Under the pieces are notes generated by a model. That model did no database searches. It saw only the letters and a list, made by a program, of their open reading frames with translations, and had not been told where the DNA came from. Made by a program: the position numbers and the translations under genes. A stretch of 64,000 nt of DNA from Phallusia mammillata. Taxonomy: Eukaryota > Chordata > Ascidiacea > Phlebobranchia > Ascidiidae. The stretch lies in contig QLIY01000426.1 of NCBI GenBank assembly GCA_003260075.1, forward strand, positions 1 through 64,000. Reading direction: 5' to 3'. Numbering within the stretch: the first letter of the stretch is position 1; every line of letters begins with the position of its first letter. Positions 12,199 through 24,000 of this stretch are shown in pieces.

Positions 12199-12969
12199 CT
12201 CGTCCTAGCAGTCTATGAACTGTTGAAAGCAACGGCTCGCATTACTACTTGCTCGAAGGAAAGGGGCAACAAAAATAAACAAATGTTGTCTATAGGTGAG
12301 CGAAAATAAAGAAACTGCCAAAAGCCTATATTCAACTTGGCCTACATTACGGAAAGTCAGAAGTTTCGATGCATATTGGGTCCTCGTTTTTATTGTTCAC
12401 CTATAGCCTATCTTTATTCACGGCGACTGTTTAATTAAACACTCGGTATTTGCTAGCTTTTTAACATAGAAAACTGAAGAGCTAATATCCTACAAAGTGT
12501 TCAAAGATCTGAACCGAAATATTGCAATAGCAAACAAAGAAAAACTGCCAACGCGTTTTGTATTAGCCATATGTTTCGTTTATTCAACTCAACTGAGTTT
12601 TACTCAGTAGGTCTATGTTTTACCTGACATATGTCACAAATATATATTTCACAAACTTTGAAACAAATACTAAAGATTTTTTTGCAAAACACATCTAAAT
12701 GTCTTAACCCATACCATATCTGTTGTGTTAACTTCTTTTATCGACTCGTAAGCCAACGCGTAATTTCCTCTTCTTCCGAACAATGCACTAAACAAACTAT
12801 GGGCCATATCCCCTTTGTATTAGAGAGGGCGTATTGTCGGCGACCAACTGAAGAAGTCCATTTTCTGAAACGTAACGTGACCACTTTATGTTTCTTAAGC
12901 TTGCTAAGATTGTCCATGTTTCCAAAAACCATTCAACCGCTCTACTGATTTCAAAAGTTACTTGCAGTC

Positions 12970-13379
12970 TAGGCCAGGGGTTCCCCCCCCCCGGGCCGCA
13001 TGTGGCCCGCTTGCTTTTTTAATGTGGCCCGCGTCACAATTTTGTACAGCATAAAAAATAATATAAAATGTATGTACAAATATTTACTTGAAAGGACTTT
13101 AACATTTCCACATTTGACGCCAAACTTATTTAATTGCCACACATTCAACCACTTGCTGTATTTGTGACGTAACAGTCACTCGATTGTCTGTCCTTGTAAC
13201 AAATCATTTGTCATGTGGTGTTAGTTTTAAATAGATTTTAGAGCTATACTCGGTGTCATGGAACTAAGGTGTTCCAGAAAGAATGGATTGATTTTAGTCG
13301 AATTAAGGGATAAACCTGTATGCCTTGTTTGTTGCAAACAAGTAACAGCAAAGAAAAAATCAAATCTGGAGCGGTATTG
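12970..13379 (+). pseudogene. hAT-like element 5' part with BED-type zinc finger start
   Basis: A start at 13258 opens a frame with CLVCCKQVTAKKKSNLERY. This resembles the BED-like finger (C-x2-C ... LxRHY) at the start of hAT/GTF2IRD2-type transposases. The frame runs into a ten-C seam at 13380-13389, and what follows is unrelated. Upstream, CAGGGGTTCC and GGGCCGCATGTGGCCCGC at 12975-13012 look like hAT terminal sequence, interrupted by another C run (12983-12992). The rest of the element is missing. Confidence 0.5.
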
Positions 13380-14966
13380 CCCCCCCCCCTTTAAATACAA
13401 CCCTATAGGTGGTAATTACCACCTAAAACCGTGGTCCATAAAAAGTGGAACTGACCACCCTAAAACACAGCGTGGAAAAAAACACCCCATAGCTTTCCAC
13501 CCCAAGAGTAACTACGTTCCACCTTTAAAGTGTGTACCGTAGGGTGTGAATTTCCACCTCGTTTGAAGCATGTTATTCTCCACCCACAACAAAAATACGT
13601 CATAATATTTTATTGAGATAATGTCGCGCCATTTATATACAGATAGGCGAACTGGGTCAAGTCTCAATATTGACATGATAAAAATGAAAGGAAAACAGGA
13701 GAGTGAAAATGTAAAAATACACGTAATGCATGAAGACATAGCACAAAAAGGATTTTTGAAAGCACTACAACTTAGAGCCAATTAATGACACGTTGAACTG
13801 ATATATTCATGTCTGTTGGGATCTTCAACAGATAACTCAAACGCTGGAAAGTATTGTTAAGCACTTGTGGAAATTGGACATCAAAAATCCAAATCCAGAA
13901 GTATGACAATTGCATCCTTGAAACAATCACAGTTGCACATGCAATATTTTTATACATAAATTCCCAGTCAAAACCATACGACAATATGGTGTATCCAGCT
14001 CTTCATCCTTAAAAGAGCATTAATCAATATAAACTCAAAACAGATATAGGATATTTTTGCTGTTCATTAAGCATTACACATGGGCATTAAAGGAACAACA
14101 CGGTGGACTTCAGCGGGACCTTAAAAACGTTGGATTTTTATGTATATACACATATACATACACTATTACTTGCATAACATTACACTAACGGCGGTTTATT
14201 AAGTGATATAATGAGTGAAAATGGGAAATGAGTTATTAATAGACCACAACAGAAAACGTTACTAGCACAGCAGACCACACAGTAAATTCTATAATTTTAC
14301 TTCGCAAACTCTTTAGAAAGGAAAATGCATACCTTTTCCCTTCAATAGCTGAATTATCTTCTTTGGGGCCAATTTTCACATTTTTAATTTTTGGTTTAAT
14401 TTTGTGATGAATCCAGATGATCTTCTTGGTTGAAAAATTCTTTGAGCCTCACCAAACACCTGACAAAATATTTGTTTGTATCAGATTGAGAATACAAATA
14501 ATAATATGTTTACAAAAATGACTAGAGACAAAAATGTAGTACACCAGTTAAATGTTGACGTTAAACTGACGATAAAAACTACATTATATTCACCGCCACT
14601 TTTAAAACCAAGCTTTATAATCTCATATGGCATTAATTATTTCATGGGGTACTCACCACATCCAGAAATTGTAACGCTGGGTATTTTTCAATTGGGATTT
14701 ACACGGCCAAGGTTCCATCACGGACTTCTGTGTAAGAACTGTTCACTTGGTGAGACTTGTTTCAGGCAAGCAACAACCTTTTTCACTATTAACCTTACAT
14801 TAGCAAGAGCACACAATATTTAATATACTATCCAACTACGAACATTACATAAGCACAAATACTATCTTTCATTTCTCAACAAATCCCACTACAAACTGTG
14901 GATAATGCGATCTATCACCCGACTGACGAGACAGCTACTTCTTCACTCCCGCTACAAGGTTTGAAG

Positions 14967-15903
14967 CAGGGTTGCCAGGTTAAAATTTTGCAAATAGACC
15001 AGATCGTGGGCCAGAACGCTTAAAATTCGCCCAAACTTTAATTTTATGCTAAATTTCTAAAACCGCTTGTTTAGCGCCCTCAAGTGGCGGACAATGTGAG
15101 CAAACATTTATTCAGATAACATGACATGCTCAGCACCAACACTATACTAAAAATCATACAAGTATCAATTGTCAAAATCAGGCAGCAGATTGTTAAACTC
15201 AGTTACATTTCGTGCATATATGTCGTTATTAAATAATTTGAACATGGTGTCAGTTGCAGTAAAGCTATTGCAGCAAATCCCATCTTTATATAAGTTTGAT
15301 CGAATGCGAACCAAGGCTTCAAACATCTTTACTCCTAACCGGTTTCTGCTTTTCGTTTTAATGGCAGTACCCCCCCCCCCTAAAGAAAAAACACGTTCAA
15401 CAACTGCATTGCTTGTTGGTGTCGACACGCAGTTTAGAGCGTATGCGGCTAATTTACTAAATGCAGATACATTTCGTCCATCCGTGTACTTTAAAATTCC
15501 AGTCCAACAACCAACCGTATCACGTGAAGTTATCCAGACAACGATAATGGCGCTAACCGGATGAAAAACATGAAGTCGAAGTATTAAGTATTACGATTCA
15601 GACAATGATACCAGACACAAAACCGGATAAAATCGGTATTATTCAGCAGTGACGGGATTCAAAGCGTCATGTGGCGCTGCAATCTCATTCGAGACACGAC
15701 GCTTACTCGCGACAGCGAAGAGAACAAAAACGTCGGGACCGAAAAGCGTCAAATCCTGCTGAGAAGCGTGCTCGCATGATAAAAGTGTGGGAACGCCCAA
15801 ACTTTTGGCCAGACGGCCAGACCGAAGTTTTTCCGCCCAAGGGCTCTGAATCAAGGCCAGAATGAGCATTTCTGGCCGGTAATCGGCCAACCTGGCAACC
15901 CGG
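14967..15903 (-). mobile_element. hAT element, internally deleted
   Basis: The terminal repeats CAGGGTTGCCAGGTT (left) and AACCTGGCAACCCGG (right) are nearly complementary. A perfect 8-bp target duplication GTTTGAAG (14959-14966 and 15904-15911) flanks them. It contains the C-terminal part of a transposase on the minus strand. The rest of the transposase (N-terminal finger, DDE-type core) is not present in 937 bp. Confidence 0.87.
15165..15570 (-). pseudogene. hAT transposase C-terminal dimerisation domain fragment
   Basis: The minus-strand frame is open from about 15570 to 15165. It shows the hAT C-terminal pattern: CWTGILKYTDG, SKLAAYALNC, then STPTSNAVVERVFSL and SRNRL. This corresponds to the conserved W...P.S...ER.FS...R.RL dimerisation region. 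An 11-C run (15370-15380) adds glycines inside the motif and may have replaced real bases. No complete transposase is encoded, so I call it a relic. Confidence 0.75.
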
Positions 15904-16864
15904 GTTTGAAGACAAAATCCGTCGCTTCAAACCCATAGAATAGCCTCCTGTTGGGATGAAATCCTGGTGCCTATTGTTCGCTCACTATTGAATTATGGCC
16001 CCCTTTTACGATCAACCAATCAGAGCGTAGTCTTCACTTGAACGTTGTTGGCGCGCTTACTTCTCAAACGATTGAACAGCGCAGTGGCATTGCGAGTGCG
16101 AATTGATGCCATTACAATTTTAATGGATTTGTTAATTGAAACCGTTTGTCCGCCTCCCTGGTTGCAAAAATTTACTGACATGTGTTTAGCATTTGCCGAA
16201 ATTCAAATACTGTCTGTACAATGATTTTAAAAGTACTTTAAAAATCATTGGTCTGTATGTAGCGACGTTTCACAAACGCGGCGCAGCCACAAACATCTTG
16301 ACGTTGGAATATTTTTGTGGTGATTGAATTTAACAAATGAATATTGCTAGTTTAAATATTAATGTCGTTTGAGTATGCGTGGTATTCTCCACGTTTAAAG
16401 GGTGTGATATTCCACGTTGAAATAATCATGTATTTTTGTGCCAGATGGAAATGCCCACCTTAACCACCACACGGTGGAAAATTCCACTCTATGATTTGAG
16501 GTGGAGTGGCTTTCTCCACGCTTTCAGCATCAAAGGGTGGAAACTTCCACGCTATAAACCTAATGATGTTGGTGTTGGTGGAAAATTCCACGCTTAGAAG
16601 TTTTATTCCCACCTTTTTTCAAAATATGGTGGAAATTACCACCATTTTTAACAAATCTCCACCCTGAGGTGGCGCGACCCAAGCATTTTGCAAAATTGCT
16701 CTAAATTCTCGCGACCCAAGCATTTTAGCATGTACGTTTGTGGAAAATACTGATCAACCAAATATCAGTATTAAGACTGCTATTATGTTATTGTCAGTTG
16801 CTATTTTCACATAAAACAGTAGGTAAACGAACGCATTTATTCTAACAAATGAGAACTGTGGGCT

Positions 16865-16865
<1 letters not shown>

Positions 16866-16916
<51 letters not shown>
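16866..16916. other. Run of 51 C, probable gap filler
   Basis: Followed at 16953-16991 by sequence that recurs at 18083-18119 just before another long C run. A second piece (17002-17052) recurs at 17404-17451. The region is therefore a patchwork of small contigs. Confidence 0.7.
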
Positions 16917-16918
<2 letters not shown>

Positions 16919-17194
16919 AAACAATATGTGTCCCCTTCAGGGAAGGGGACCCATAATTAGTCAGAAATTAGACAATTTTATGCTGCAACAACCCCCCCCC
17001 CACACGAGAAACTGTCGAAACGTTGTAGTACTTTACACTCAGTTATTAGATACCCCCCCCCCATTCATGGGAAATTTAATATATTTCGCGACCCAAATTT
17101 GGGACCACTATATCTGCTTAATGTTTAACGATCATGCCAATGTCTCAGATATAAACGCGTTTGTCCCCAAACCGCTTCGTTGTATCACTGGCTA

Positions 17195-17484
17195 ATTCTA
17201 TTTGAATAAGGAATAAGGTGTATTGAATAAGCCTACAAGTAGAAAGTAAATAAGATTTGTGAATCTGTTAAATGTCTCCAACTACACCGAAGAAAAATGC
17301 CAGCACTTGCAATGTTTCAGCCAANTGCTTATTCTATGTAACATTTTTCTGTTGTGCGGCACCAAGTTACGTCCCTTTTGTGGCTTTCATTGTACCTGAC
17401 AATGACACGAGAAACTGTCGAAACGTTGTAGTACTTTACACTCAGTTATTAGGTGGTATCTTCTTGCTAAGAAGGCTCGTGTAG
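17195..17484 (+). other. Exact Ciona spliced-leader sequence followed by a short ORF
   Basis: Positions 17195-17210 read ATTCTATTTGAATAAG, the 16-nt leader known from Ciona intestinalis trans-spliced mRNAs (established knowledge, recalled). It is not followed by GT, which the donor of a real SL RNA gene needs; GAATAAGGTG follows instead. An ATG at 17272 opens a 70-codon frame (interrupted by one N at 17325) with no family I recognise. The simplest reading is a reverse-transcribed trans-spliced mRNA that has decayed. A chance match or a degenerate SL gene cannot be excluded. Confidence 0.5.
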
Positions 17485-18119
17485 CTTACAGAAATTAGAA
17501 AACATGTTTCTTGCACTTTATTAGATATTTTTGTGCATCAACTTCTTACCAATTTCGATACATTGATACCCTGTACCAATTTTAAACGTTGTCAATAGTT
17601 TAACAACAGCTTGTTTCAAAGTTTTAATTTTTTAACACCCAAAGCTTCTGTCTGTGGATATACTTAATGTGCCGCTGTTTCCATCCTCTTGGATTGTTTC
17701 CTCAGTTATAAATATTAATCCGAAAAGAGTTTCAGGGTTCGGCATGTTCTTTTCGAGGCCGGGTTGGTGCATCACTGCTTTACAATGTAGCGCAGGTTCT
17801 TTTTAACTAAACTTTTCTGCCGTAGAACATGTGGCGTTGTATTATAGTTCCCTTGATTACTTTAAAATCAGCAAAAAAAGTGTTGGTTTTTAAGCAACGG
17901 ATTTCAAAATATGGCCCCAATGGCCCTCTGGCACTACCAGTGGCTCCACTAGGTAGAACTGCAATGTAATTTGTAACAAAAAATGAGGTTAGAACTACAA
18001 CAAGCTTGAATAGTAATGTACAGGGACAAATCTGAACACAATGTCACCAGTTGAGATTCTCTTCTTATTGAAAGGTATTTAAAATTAGTCAGAAATTAGA
18101 CAATTTTATGCTGCAACAG
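17485..18119. other. Intergenic, no gene recognised
   Basis: AT-rich sequence with no supported exon. The end (18083-18119) repeats 16953-16991. Confidence 0.45.

Positions 18120-18214
<95 letters not shown>
18120..18214. other. Run of 95 C, probable gap filler
   Basis: The longest homopolymer in the window. The next bases (18215-18260) recur at 18404-18450 after a further ten-C run (18270-18279), so two versions of one short stretch are present. Apparent polyproline or polyglycine ORFs here are produced by the run. Confidence 0.75.
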
Positions 18215-18218
<4 letters not shown>

Positions 18219-18627
18219 TGGTTTGTGGGTGGAATCGGTTTCTACAGTTTGACACAAAAATTACATGCTCCCCCCCCCCTAAGACAAAAATATGAAAACC
18301 AACGTCTTTTGCAACCACTTAGATTGCCTAAAGAAAACAGGCTACTAAAGCACATGTTTGTTTATGGCTGTAAACTTTTTGCCCGAAAAAGCAGTTCGGT
18401 AACAATGTGGTTTGTGGGTGGAATCGGTTTCTACAGTTTGACACAAAAATGTATTCATAATATTTTTTAGATAAGAACTCAGCATGTTATTGCACAGGTA
18501 GGATCTATCTTACATCATTTTGCAACTTAGTTAAAACAAAGCGAGTTAGTAATGCAGTCTCAGGATTGTGAACCATAGAACAGGACTGCATTGGAAACAA
18601 ACATTGTTGCTAGTTTCCTGACCAATC

Positions 18628-20202
18628 TCATTTTCTGAAAAGCCCAATCCTTCGAAGATATCTCACCAGGATTGGAACTGATACAACAGTTATACTCACT
18701 CTTACTGGCATGGCAATCTAAAAAATATAGTTTCAAGGGAAAGTCTTAATAATACCAGCATGACAGTTATAATATGTATTTGACAGTAGCTGGTAAACTA
18801 CAATTGAACATTTTGCACCGCAGGAATACCTTATGAACTGCATATGCAATCACAAAAGTACTGGCTCCGCTTACAATCCCTGACAACTCGATTCCAACTT
18901 TAGCTAGTAGTCCCACAACATCAATGCCACTAAAACAAAAAATGCCATTTTAACACAGAAACATTTTTTTAGTACTCCATTTGGTTTGAAACTTTTTTTT
19001 TTTTTTTAAACAATTAAAAAAAAATTTTTTTTAGTTACATTATATATGAACCAAGTGGATATAATTGTCCTAAAAGTGTACCCCCCCCCCCCATTTGGTT
19101 TGAAACTTTTTTTTTTTTTTAAACAATTTAAAAAAAATTTTTTTTAGTTACATTATATATGAACCAAGCGGATATAATTGTCCTAAAAGTGTACTTATTT
19201 TTTCTTACCTAGAGACCAGCAAATAAAAGAATCCTAATGAACAAAGTGACATGACAATATGAAATGCCACACCAAATGCACCATATTGGGCAAAGATTAT
19301 CTTCAACTGTTCACGCTTAGTTTTTTGGCCCAAATCATGTTCTGTGTCGATGTTTTCATCCTTGGATTCACTCTTTGTTTCTTCAGCCTTTTCAGATGAC
19401 TTCTGTTGATTTGATGTGGGCTTGTCTGAATTTGTGCTGTAACTTCTTGTGCCTTTAAAAACCTAACAGTTTTATATGTATGTCCCACCTCAATAACATG
19501 TCTTTAATCTTGGTACTACCCCCCCCCCGTTTTCATCCTTGGATTCACTCTTTGTTTCTTCAGCCTTTTCAGATGATTTCTGTTGATTTGATGTGGGCTT
19601 GTCTGGATTCGTGCTGTAACTTCTTGTGCCTTTAAAAACCTGACAGTTTTATATGTATGTCCCACCTCAATAACACGAGTCTTTAATCTTGGTACTTTAA
19701 ATACTATACTGCTTACTACACAATTAAAAGGTGCTTAATAAACTTGTTTATAAATAATAAAAATTAATAATGTAGCACGACAATCATATTTTATTATCCC
19801 ACCAGTTTTGGTCAGACAGTTCCCACTTAAACTCAAAGGAGAAGAGTTCCAAAAGTCATCAGATAAACGATGATGAACATTCTTTTCCGTTCTTGCATTT
19901 GTGGCTACCAAACTTTCATTAGAAATTCCAGCAAAAAGCAGTTGTACAGCACTTCTGTTGACTTCACATGGTGACAGGTCAGCATATGTGGTCCTTTTGT
20001 CAACAGTGCTGCATTCGGAGTTTTGATCGTAATAATAACTTGGATTATACGGATGAAAATTGTCAAAAATAGTACCAGTTGTGGTTACACTTCTGGCAAA
20101 TAACCCCAACGGTATTGGTCTTGCAGTTTTTCTAAAAGAACTGACCGCAAGTTTGTTATAACAGCAGTTTTGCATAAGTTTTAAAGTCCGTAAGGTCTTC
20201 AT
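18628..20202 (-). CDS. FAM210: FAM210-family (DUF1279) mitochondrial membrane protein
   Basis: Exons on the minus strand: 20202 to about 19790 (N-terminus), 19462-19209 (254 nt), 18929-18830 (100 nt) and 18717-18628 (stop). The first exon starts with a basic, acid-poor segment rich in Arg and Ser (SSFRKTARPIPLGLFARSV) that fits a mitochondrial transit peptide. The second holds the DUF1279 signature KREQLKIIFAQYGAFGVAFH followed by a membrane segment and LLVS. Then come SGIDVVGLLAKVGIE, an AYAVHK segment and a C-terminal VRYLRRIGLF. This is the family's core, with two membrane-associated helices. FAM210A is known to act at mitochondria in protein synthesis; whether this is A or B is not clear. 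The donor of exon 1 is not certain. Part of exon 2 is repeated at 19529-19639 beside a ten-C seam, an assembly duplicate. Confidence 0.8.
18965..19195. repeat. Intron duplication across a 12-C seam
   Basis: 18976-19080 and 19093-19195 are near-identical, including the T-run and the following A/T tract. They are separated by twelve C (19081-19092). This lies in the FAM210-family intron and is read as allelic contigs in series. Confidence 0.75.
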
Positions 20203-21057
20203 CGTAACTAACAGGCAAATACTTTTTTTCTAATTTTGGTCCTTAATATCTACATAAAACGTAATTACGTGTAGGGCAATTTATGTTTACATTTTTTCCT
20301 GAGTCAGAACATTGACACGCATGGATGATTTTGGCACAAAGTGGTGGCGGAAACACGGTTTATGTCAAATGTAAGTTAACTGCAACAAAAATAGTTTGTT
20401 TTCTTGTCATTATGGTTCCCCAAACAAAAATATTTATTTGCCTATTACTTTGGATTGTTTACTATAGACTTGGGTTGTGTTTCGGCCTTTGTAGTCGTGG
20501 TCATAGAACGTTTAGTCTGGTTACAGTATTGACTAAATTGAACACAAGTTTGTGATGAAGTGTTGTCACTAAAATTGAATTTTGTAATGACTCGGATTTC
20601 GGAGGCAACTAACTACAAGATTGGGAATCAAAGGTATGATGTTTTACACAAATATGTGTTACAGTTGTTTTATTGCAAAGGATGGTAGGAATATGATTTT
20701 ATATGTGAATTGAAATTTAAGACCTTATTTCTCACAATCTCAATTGTGGTTCAGTTTTTAAAAAACACTGCTTGTACTCCCACTTGCTATGCATAAATTA
20801 AAACTAAATTGTCAACCATTGTCATGGTTTACTACTGTTTGTTATACGTTTTTGAAAACGTTGAGAGTCTTGTTTGTTGGAATAAGCATTTACTGCCAAA
20901 ATATTCAGGTAGGCCTATACAAACTTGCTTGACAAAAAATGGTGCAGTGACTTTTTATGTGAGGATTGTGCACCTTAAAAAGGTAATTCCTTCTACAATT
21001 CTATCATATGACCAATCTCTAAACACAACCATTTAACAAGTACAAACACAGCTCATA
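20203..21057. other. Intergenic between FAM210-family gene and protease 1
   Basis: I see no gene here with confidence. A short plus-strand frame from ATG 20587 to a GTATGA donor-like site at 20633 could be a first exon, but no partner exon was found. TTTATT at 21058-21063 is a polyadenylation signal on the minus strand for protease 1. Confidence 0.35.
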
Positions 21058-21093
21058 TTTATTCAAACCAACAACAAACACACATTTCATACA

Positions 21094-24000
21094 TCAGTAC
21101 GATTGGCAGAAATGCTCAAGCACCCTAAACGATCTCACGTCATCAAGAAACTCCTCATCGAGCGGATGCAACTTCATCTTTAAATACATCCAACGAACGT
21201 AGCTTGACACGCGAGTGTAAATTCCAGGCTTTTGTACATTGCCACATCCGATTCCCCAACTCGTTATGCCCCATAGAGTAAAACGAGACGAAAATGGGTC
21301 CTGACACATTAGTGGTCCGCCGCTGTCACCCCAACACGTATCAGAATCCTCATTCTTTAAACACATAAAAATAATGTTCAAAAATGAAGCATAGACTACA
21401 CCAGTAGTTCTCAACGGGGGCGTTTGCTATAGTTGAGGAGGCACTGGAGAACAATTTGGCGATTGGAGGGCGCTGGGAACGGTGTGTGACCGTCACAATA
21501 CACCGAGCGTTAACGTGAGATGGTCAGTGCTTGACTAAAGAGAACAAATACAGTTTAGGCCAATCCCAAGTTAAAAGCAAAGAGCACTGTCTGCAAAATC
21601 GTTTTAATTTTGGCAGCAATAACGGGGGCGTTTATAAATTATGAAGACCTAAAAGGGGTGGTACAGGAAAAATGATTGAGAAACACTGGACTACACAAAA
21701 AAAAACAATTTCTGACGTCATCACATTAGCTACGTCATAAACACAAAATACTACGTCATCAACACAAAATACTTTTACTGATCTGTAGTCAAAAAATGGC
21801 AAACAAAATTTGCTTTTGGGCATTTCATCTTTTACGGTGTGTTTGGCCAACTTTTGCTGGTACAAAAAGAGGTCAAGCGTGGCCGTAACTATTAAACTTA
21901 CCGCTGCACAAAGCATCGAGTCGCTCAGAAAATCGTTGCCAAGCAAATTGGTGCAGTTTTGATTAGGGAAAATAGTTACAGGTGCGACTTGAAGGCATGA
22001 CGGATAGTCGTTGGGGTTCACTGCAAAACGCGAACGTTTTTATTTTTAAAGTTTTAACTTAACGCTTACGAATGTTTTTTGATGCACATTTGACTTGTAC
22101 TAAGTGACAAGTTTTATAGTATAGGAACAAAGAGTCTTACTGTGATTGTGACTTTGAGCTCCCCATCCTGTTACTCCGCATTCTGTTGCAGGTGAAAACT
22201 GATTTGCACCGAGTGGTAGACACGCTGGGCGAATGAAATTTCTGATGTTTGAAAACAAACATATGGTAGTTTAAGTGTCTTTGTAGTGAGAAATTGTAAA
22301 AACTACTATGTTAAGAACAACAAATACTATATAATAATGCTTGTTATATTCCGTAACTTTCGTTAGAAAATATTTGATCGTAGATCGTGACAAGTATAGG
22401 CCGTAGCCAATCGGGTTTCATAAATCAGAATGATCGCAGATACTCGGCCTTGGAATCACATAGGCATGTCGGTTGTACTTCCTTTAAGGACCAACCAAAT
22501 CCATGTAAGTAATCTCATCAACTTTTAAAAATTTAAGCAGTTTATCAGTTTCAAAGGTTTTTTTTTTGTCAAGGCACATTTTACTACACTAGGCTTATCG
22601 AATACCAGAATTTTCGCGTTCTGTATTCCTTTTAACTACAAACAACTTGAACAAACATAGGCCTACTTGGAAAATGCAGGAAATTGTGACGTACCCAAAT
22701 GAAACGCATTGCCGAAGCTTTATGAGCGCCACGTCGTTGATGGGACTGGGAAGTTCCGCATATGCTTCGTGCTTAAACACCCGCTCGATTTCAATGTCTT
22801 GTGAATGCTCCACAGTCTCAATTTGACTGTAAGGATGCCCGTCGCGGTTGTAGTAATCCCCAACGCGCACCGTGATCAAGTCTAAAGCACTAAACACAAA
22901 CCGGTGAAACGTTTAAAGTCATGTTGACATACAGTACGAAAACGGCTATTTTAAGCTCTGTGGTATATCTGCCGTATTGCGCAACTTAGTACTGTAAAAA
23001 AACTTTTACTTATAATAACAACAAAATAGTCATCACGGATGGTGAAGGTCTTAAACACTGCATGGTACTCCCCCCCCCCCGCTCTGTGGTATATCTGCCG
23101 TATTGCGCAACTTAGTACTGTAAAAAAAACTTTTACTTATAATAACAACGAAATAGTCATGACGGATGGTGAAAGTCTTAAACACTGCATGGTACTTATG
23201 CTTTTTATGAGCAGAAATACGCTTAATGCGAAGGTTATGATTTCGCGGATATGACATTTGGGGCTCTTTGGTTTGGCGTGAAGATTTGTAATTAAACTAA
23301 CAATATATTCTGGTTTCTTTCGAGGTACAATTTTACTTTCGGTGCCATGCGGTTTTATGTGTTTGTTCGTTTGTCATCAGATGGTACCTACCTCCTAATC
23401 TTGCTTTGCACACAATGTGCTGCTGTGAGAACATAACAGCTGTTGATAAGCGTTGCACCACAAGAATGGGGTGTACGGCCTCTGATAATTTGCCTGTTGC
23501 GAATAGATACCTGCAGCAGTAAACACAAAAAAAAAACGCTTCAAGCACGTTACGGCAAAGACATGAAGAAAACAAACAAACAATAAAAGTGTTTTACTGG
23601 AATAATTGATCAAGTAAGTTGCAGACAGTGGACTGACATTTCGAACTCCAATCTAAGGTCTCATTGGAGCAGCTGCAGGTGACAAGACTGGTGTGGACTT
23701 CTAACGGCACTCCAGTTCATGGCAAATGTTACCAATTGTACTGATAAGACCTTATATAGGGTGGAAAGACTGTGCTCTGTCAGCAACTTACTTGTCACGT
23801 AATGGCTCGTTGCTTATATATTAAATATATCTAATGGTTTGTGATTAGAAACAATATAAGACGCGCATGAATAGGTGATATTGGTTTGTACCTGCCATGG
23901 GTATTTGCCTGGTTTTGCGTTTTTTCCACCCACTATTCGTATTTCGTTTGGGTCAACCGCAGGCGGATTGGGACAAAAAGGTGGAACCTTAATGTCGACG

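Larger units (their letters stand above)
7577..12850. repeat. Tandem segmental duplication, unit B
   Basis: This is the second copy of the fucosyltransferase block, in the same orientation as unit A. Exon lengths agree with unit A (105 and 117 nt identical; main catalytic exon 471 against 480 nt). Unit B has its own MITEs at 9295 and 10837, absent from unit A. About 8700-9290 has no clear counterpart in A and no exon I recognise. Confidence 0.8.
13390..16680. mobile_element. Unnamed block bounded by GTGGAA/TTCCAC palindrome arrays
   Basis: Both ends carry clusters of short near-palindromes of the form GGTGGAAATTACCACC. The left cluster is about 13408-13580 (first unit 13408-13423) and the right cluster about 16376-16672 (last clear unit 16628-16643). 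The spacing between units is irregular. Subterminal arrays of this kind are seen in some DNA transposons, but I cannot assign a superfamily. Between the arrays are weak minus-strand exon-like stretches (for example 14825-14640, ending at a GT donor) that I do not recognise, plus a nested hAT element at 14967-15903. The left edge touches a C-run seam, so the true terminus may be missing. Confidence 0.45.

Noticed and set aside
14476-14823. 115-codon plus-strand ORF as a gene
   Set aside because: No family features; it sits inside the palindrome-framed block, where exon-like signals lie on the other strand.
15671-15936. Overlapping ORFs on both strands at 15.6-15.9 kb
   Set aside because: They lie inside the right end of the hAT element defined by terminal repeats and an 8-bp duplication.
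18108-18318. Polyproline or polyglycine ORFs around the 95-base run (also at 55394-55706 and 40851-41087)
   Set aside because: The repeats are translated homopolymer filler; no codon variation and no protein context.
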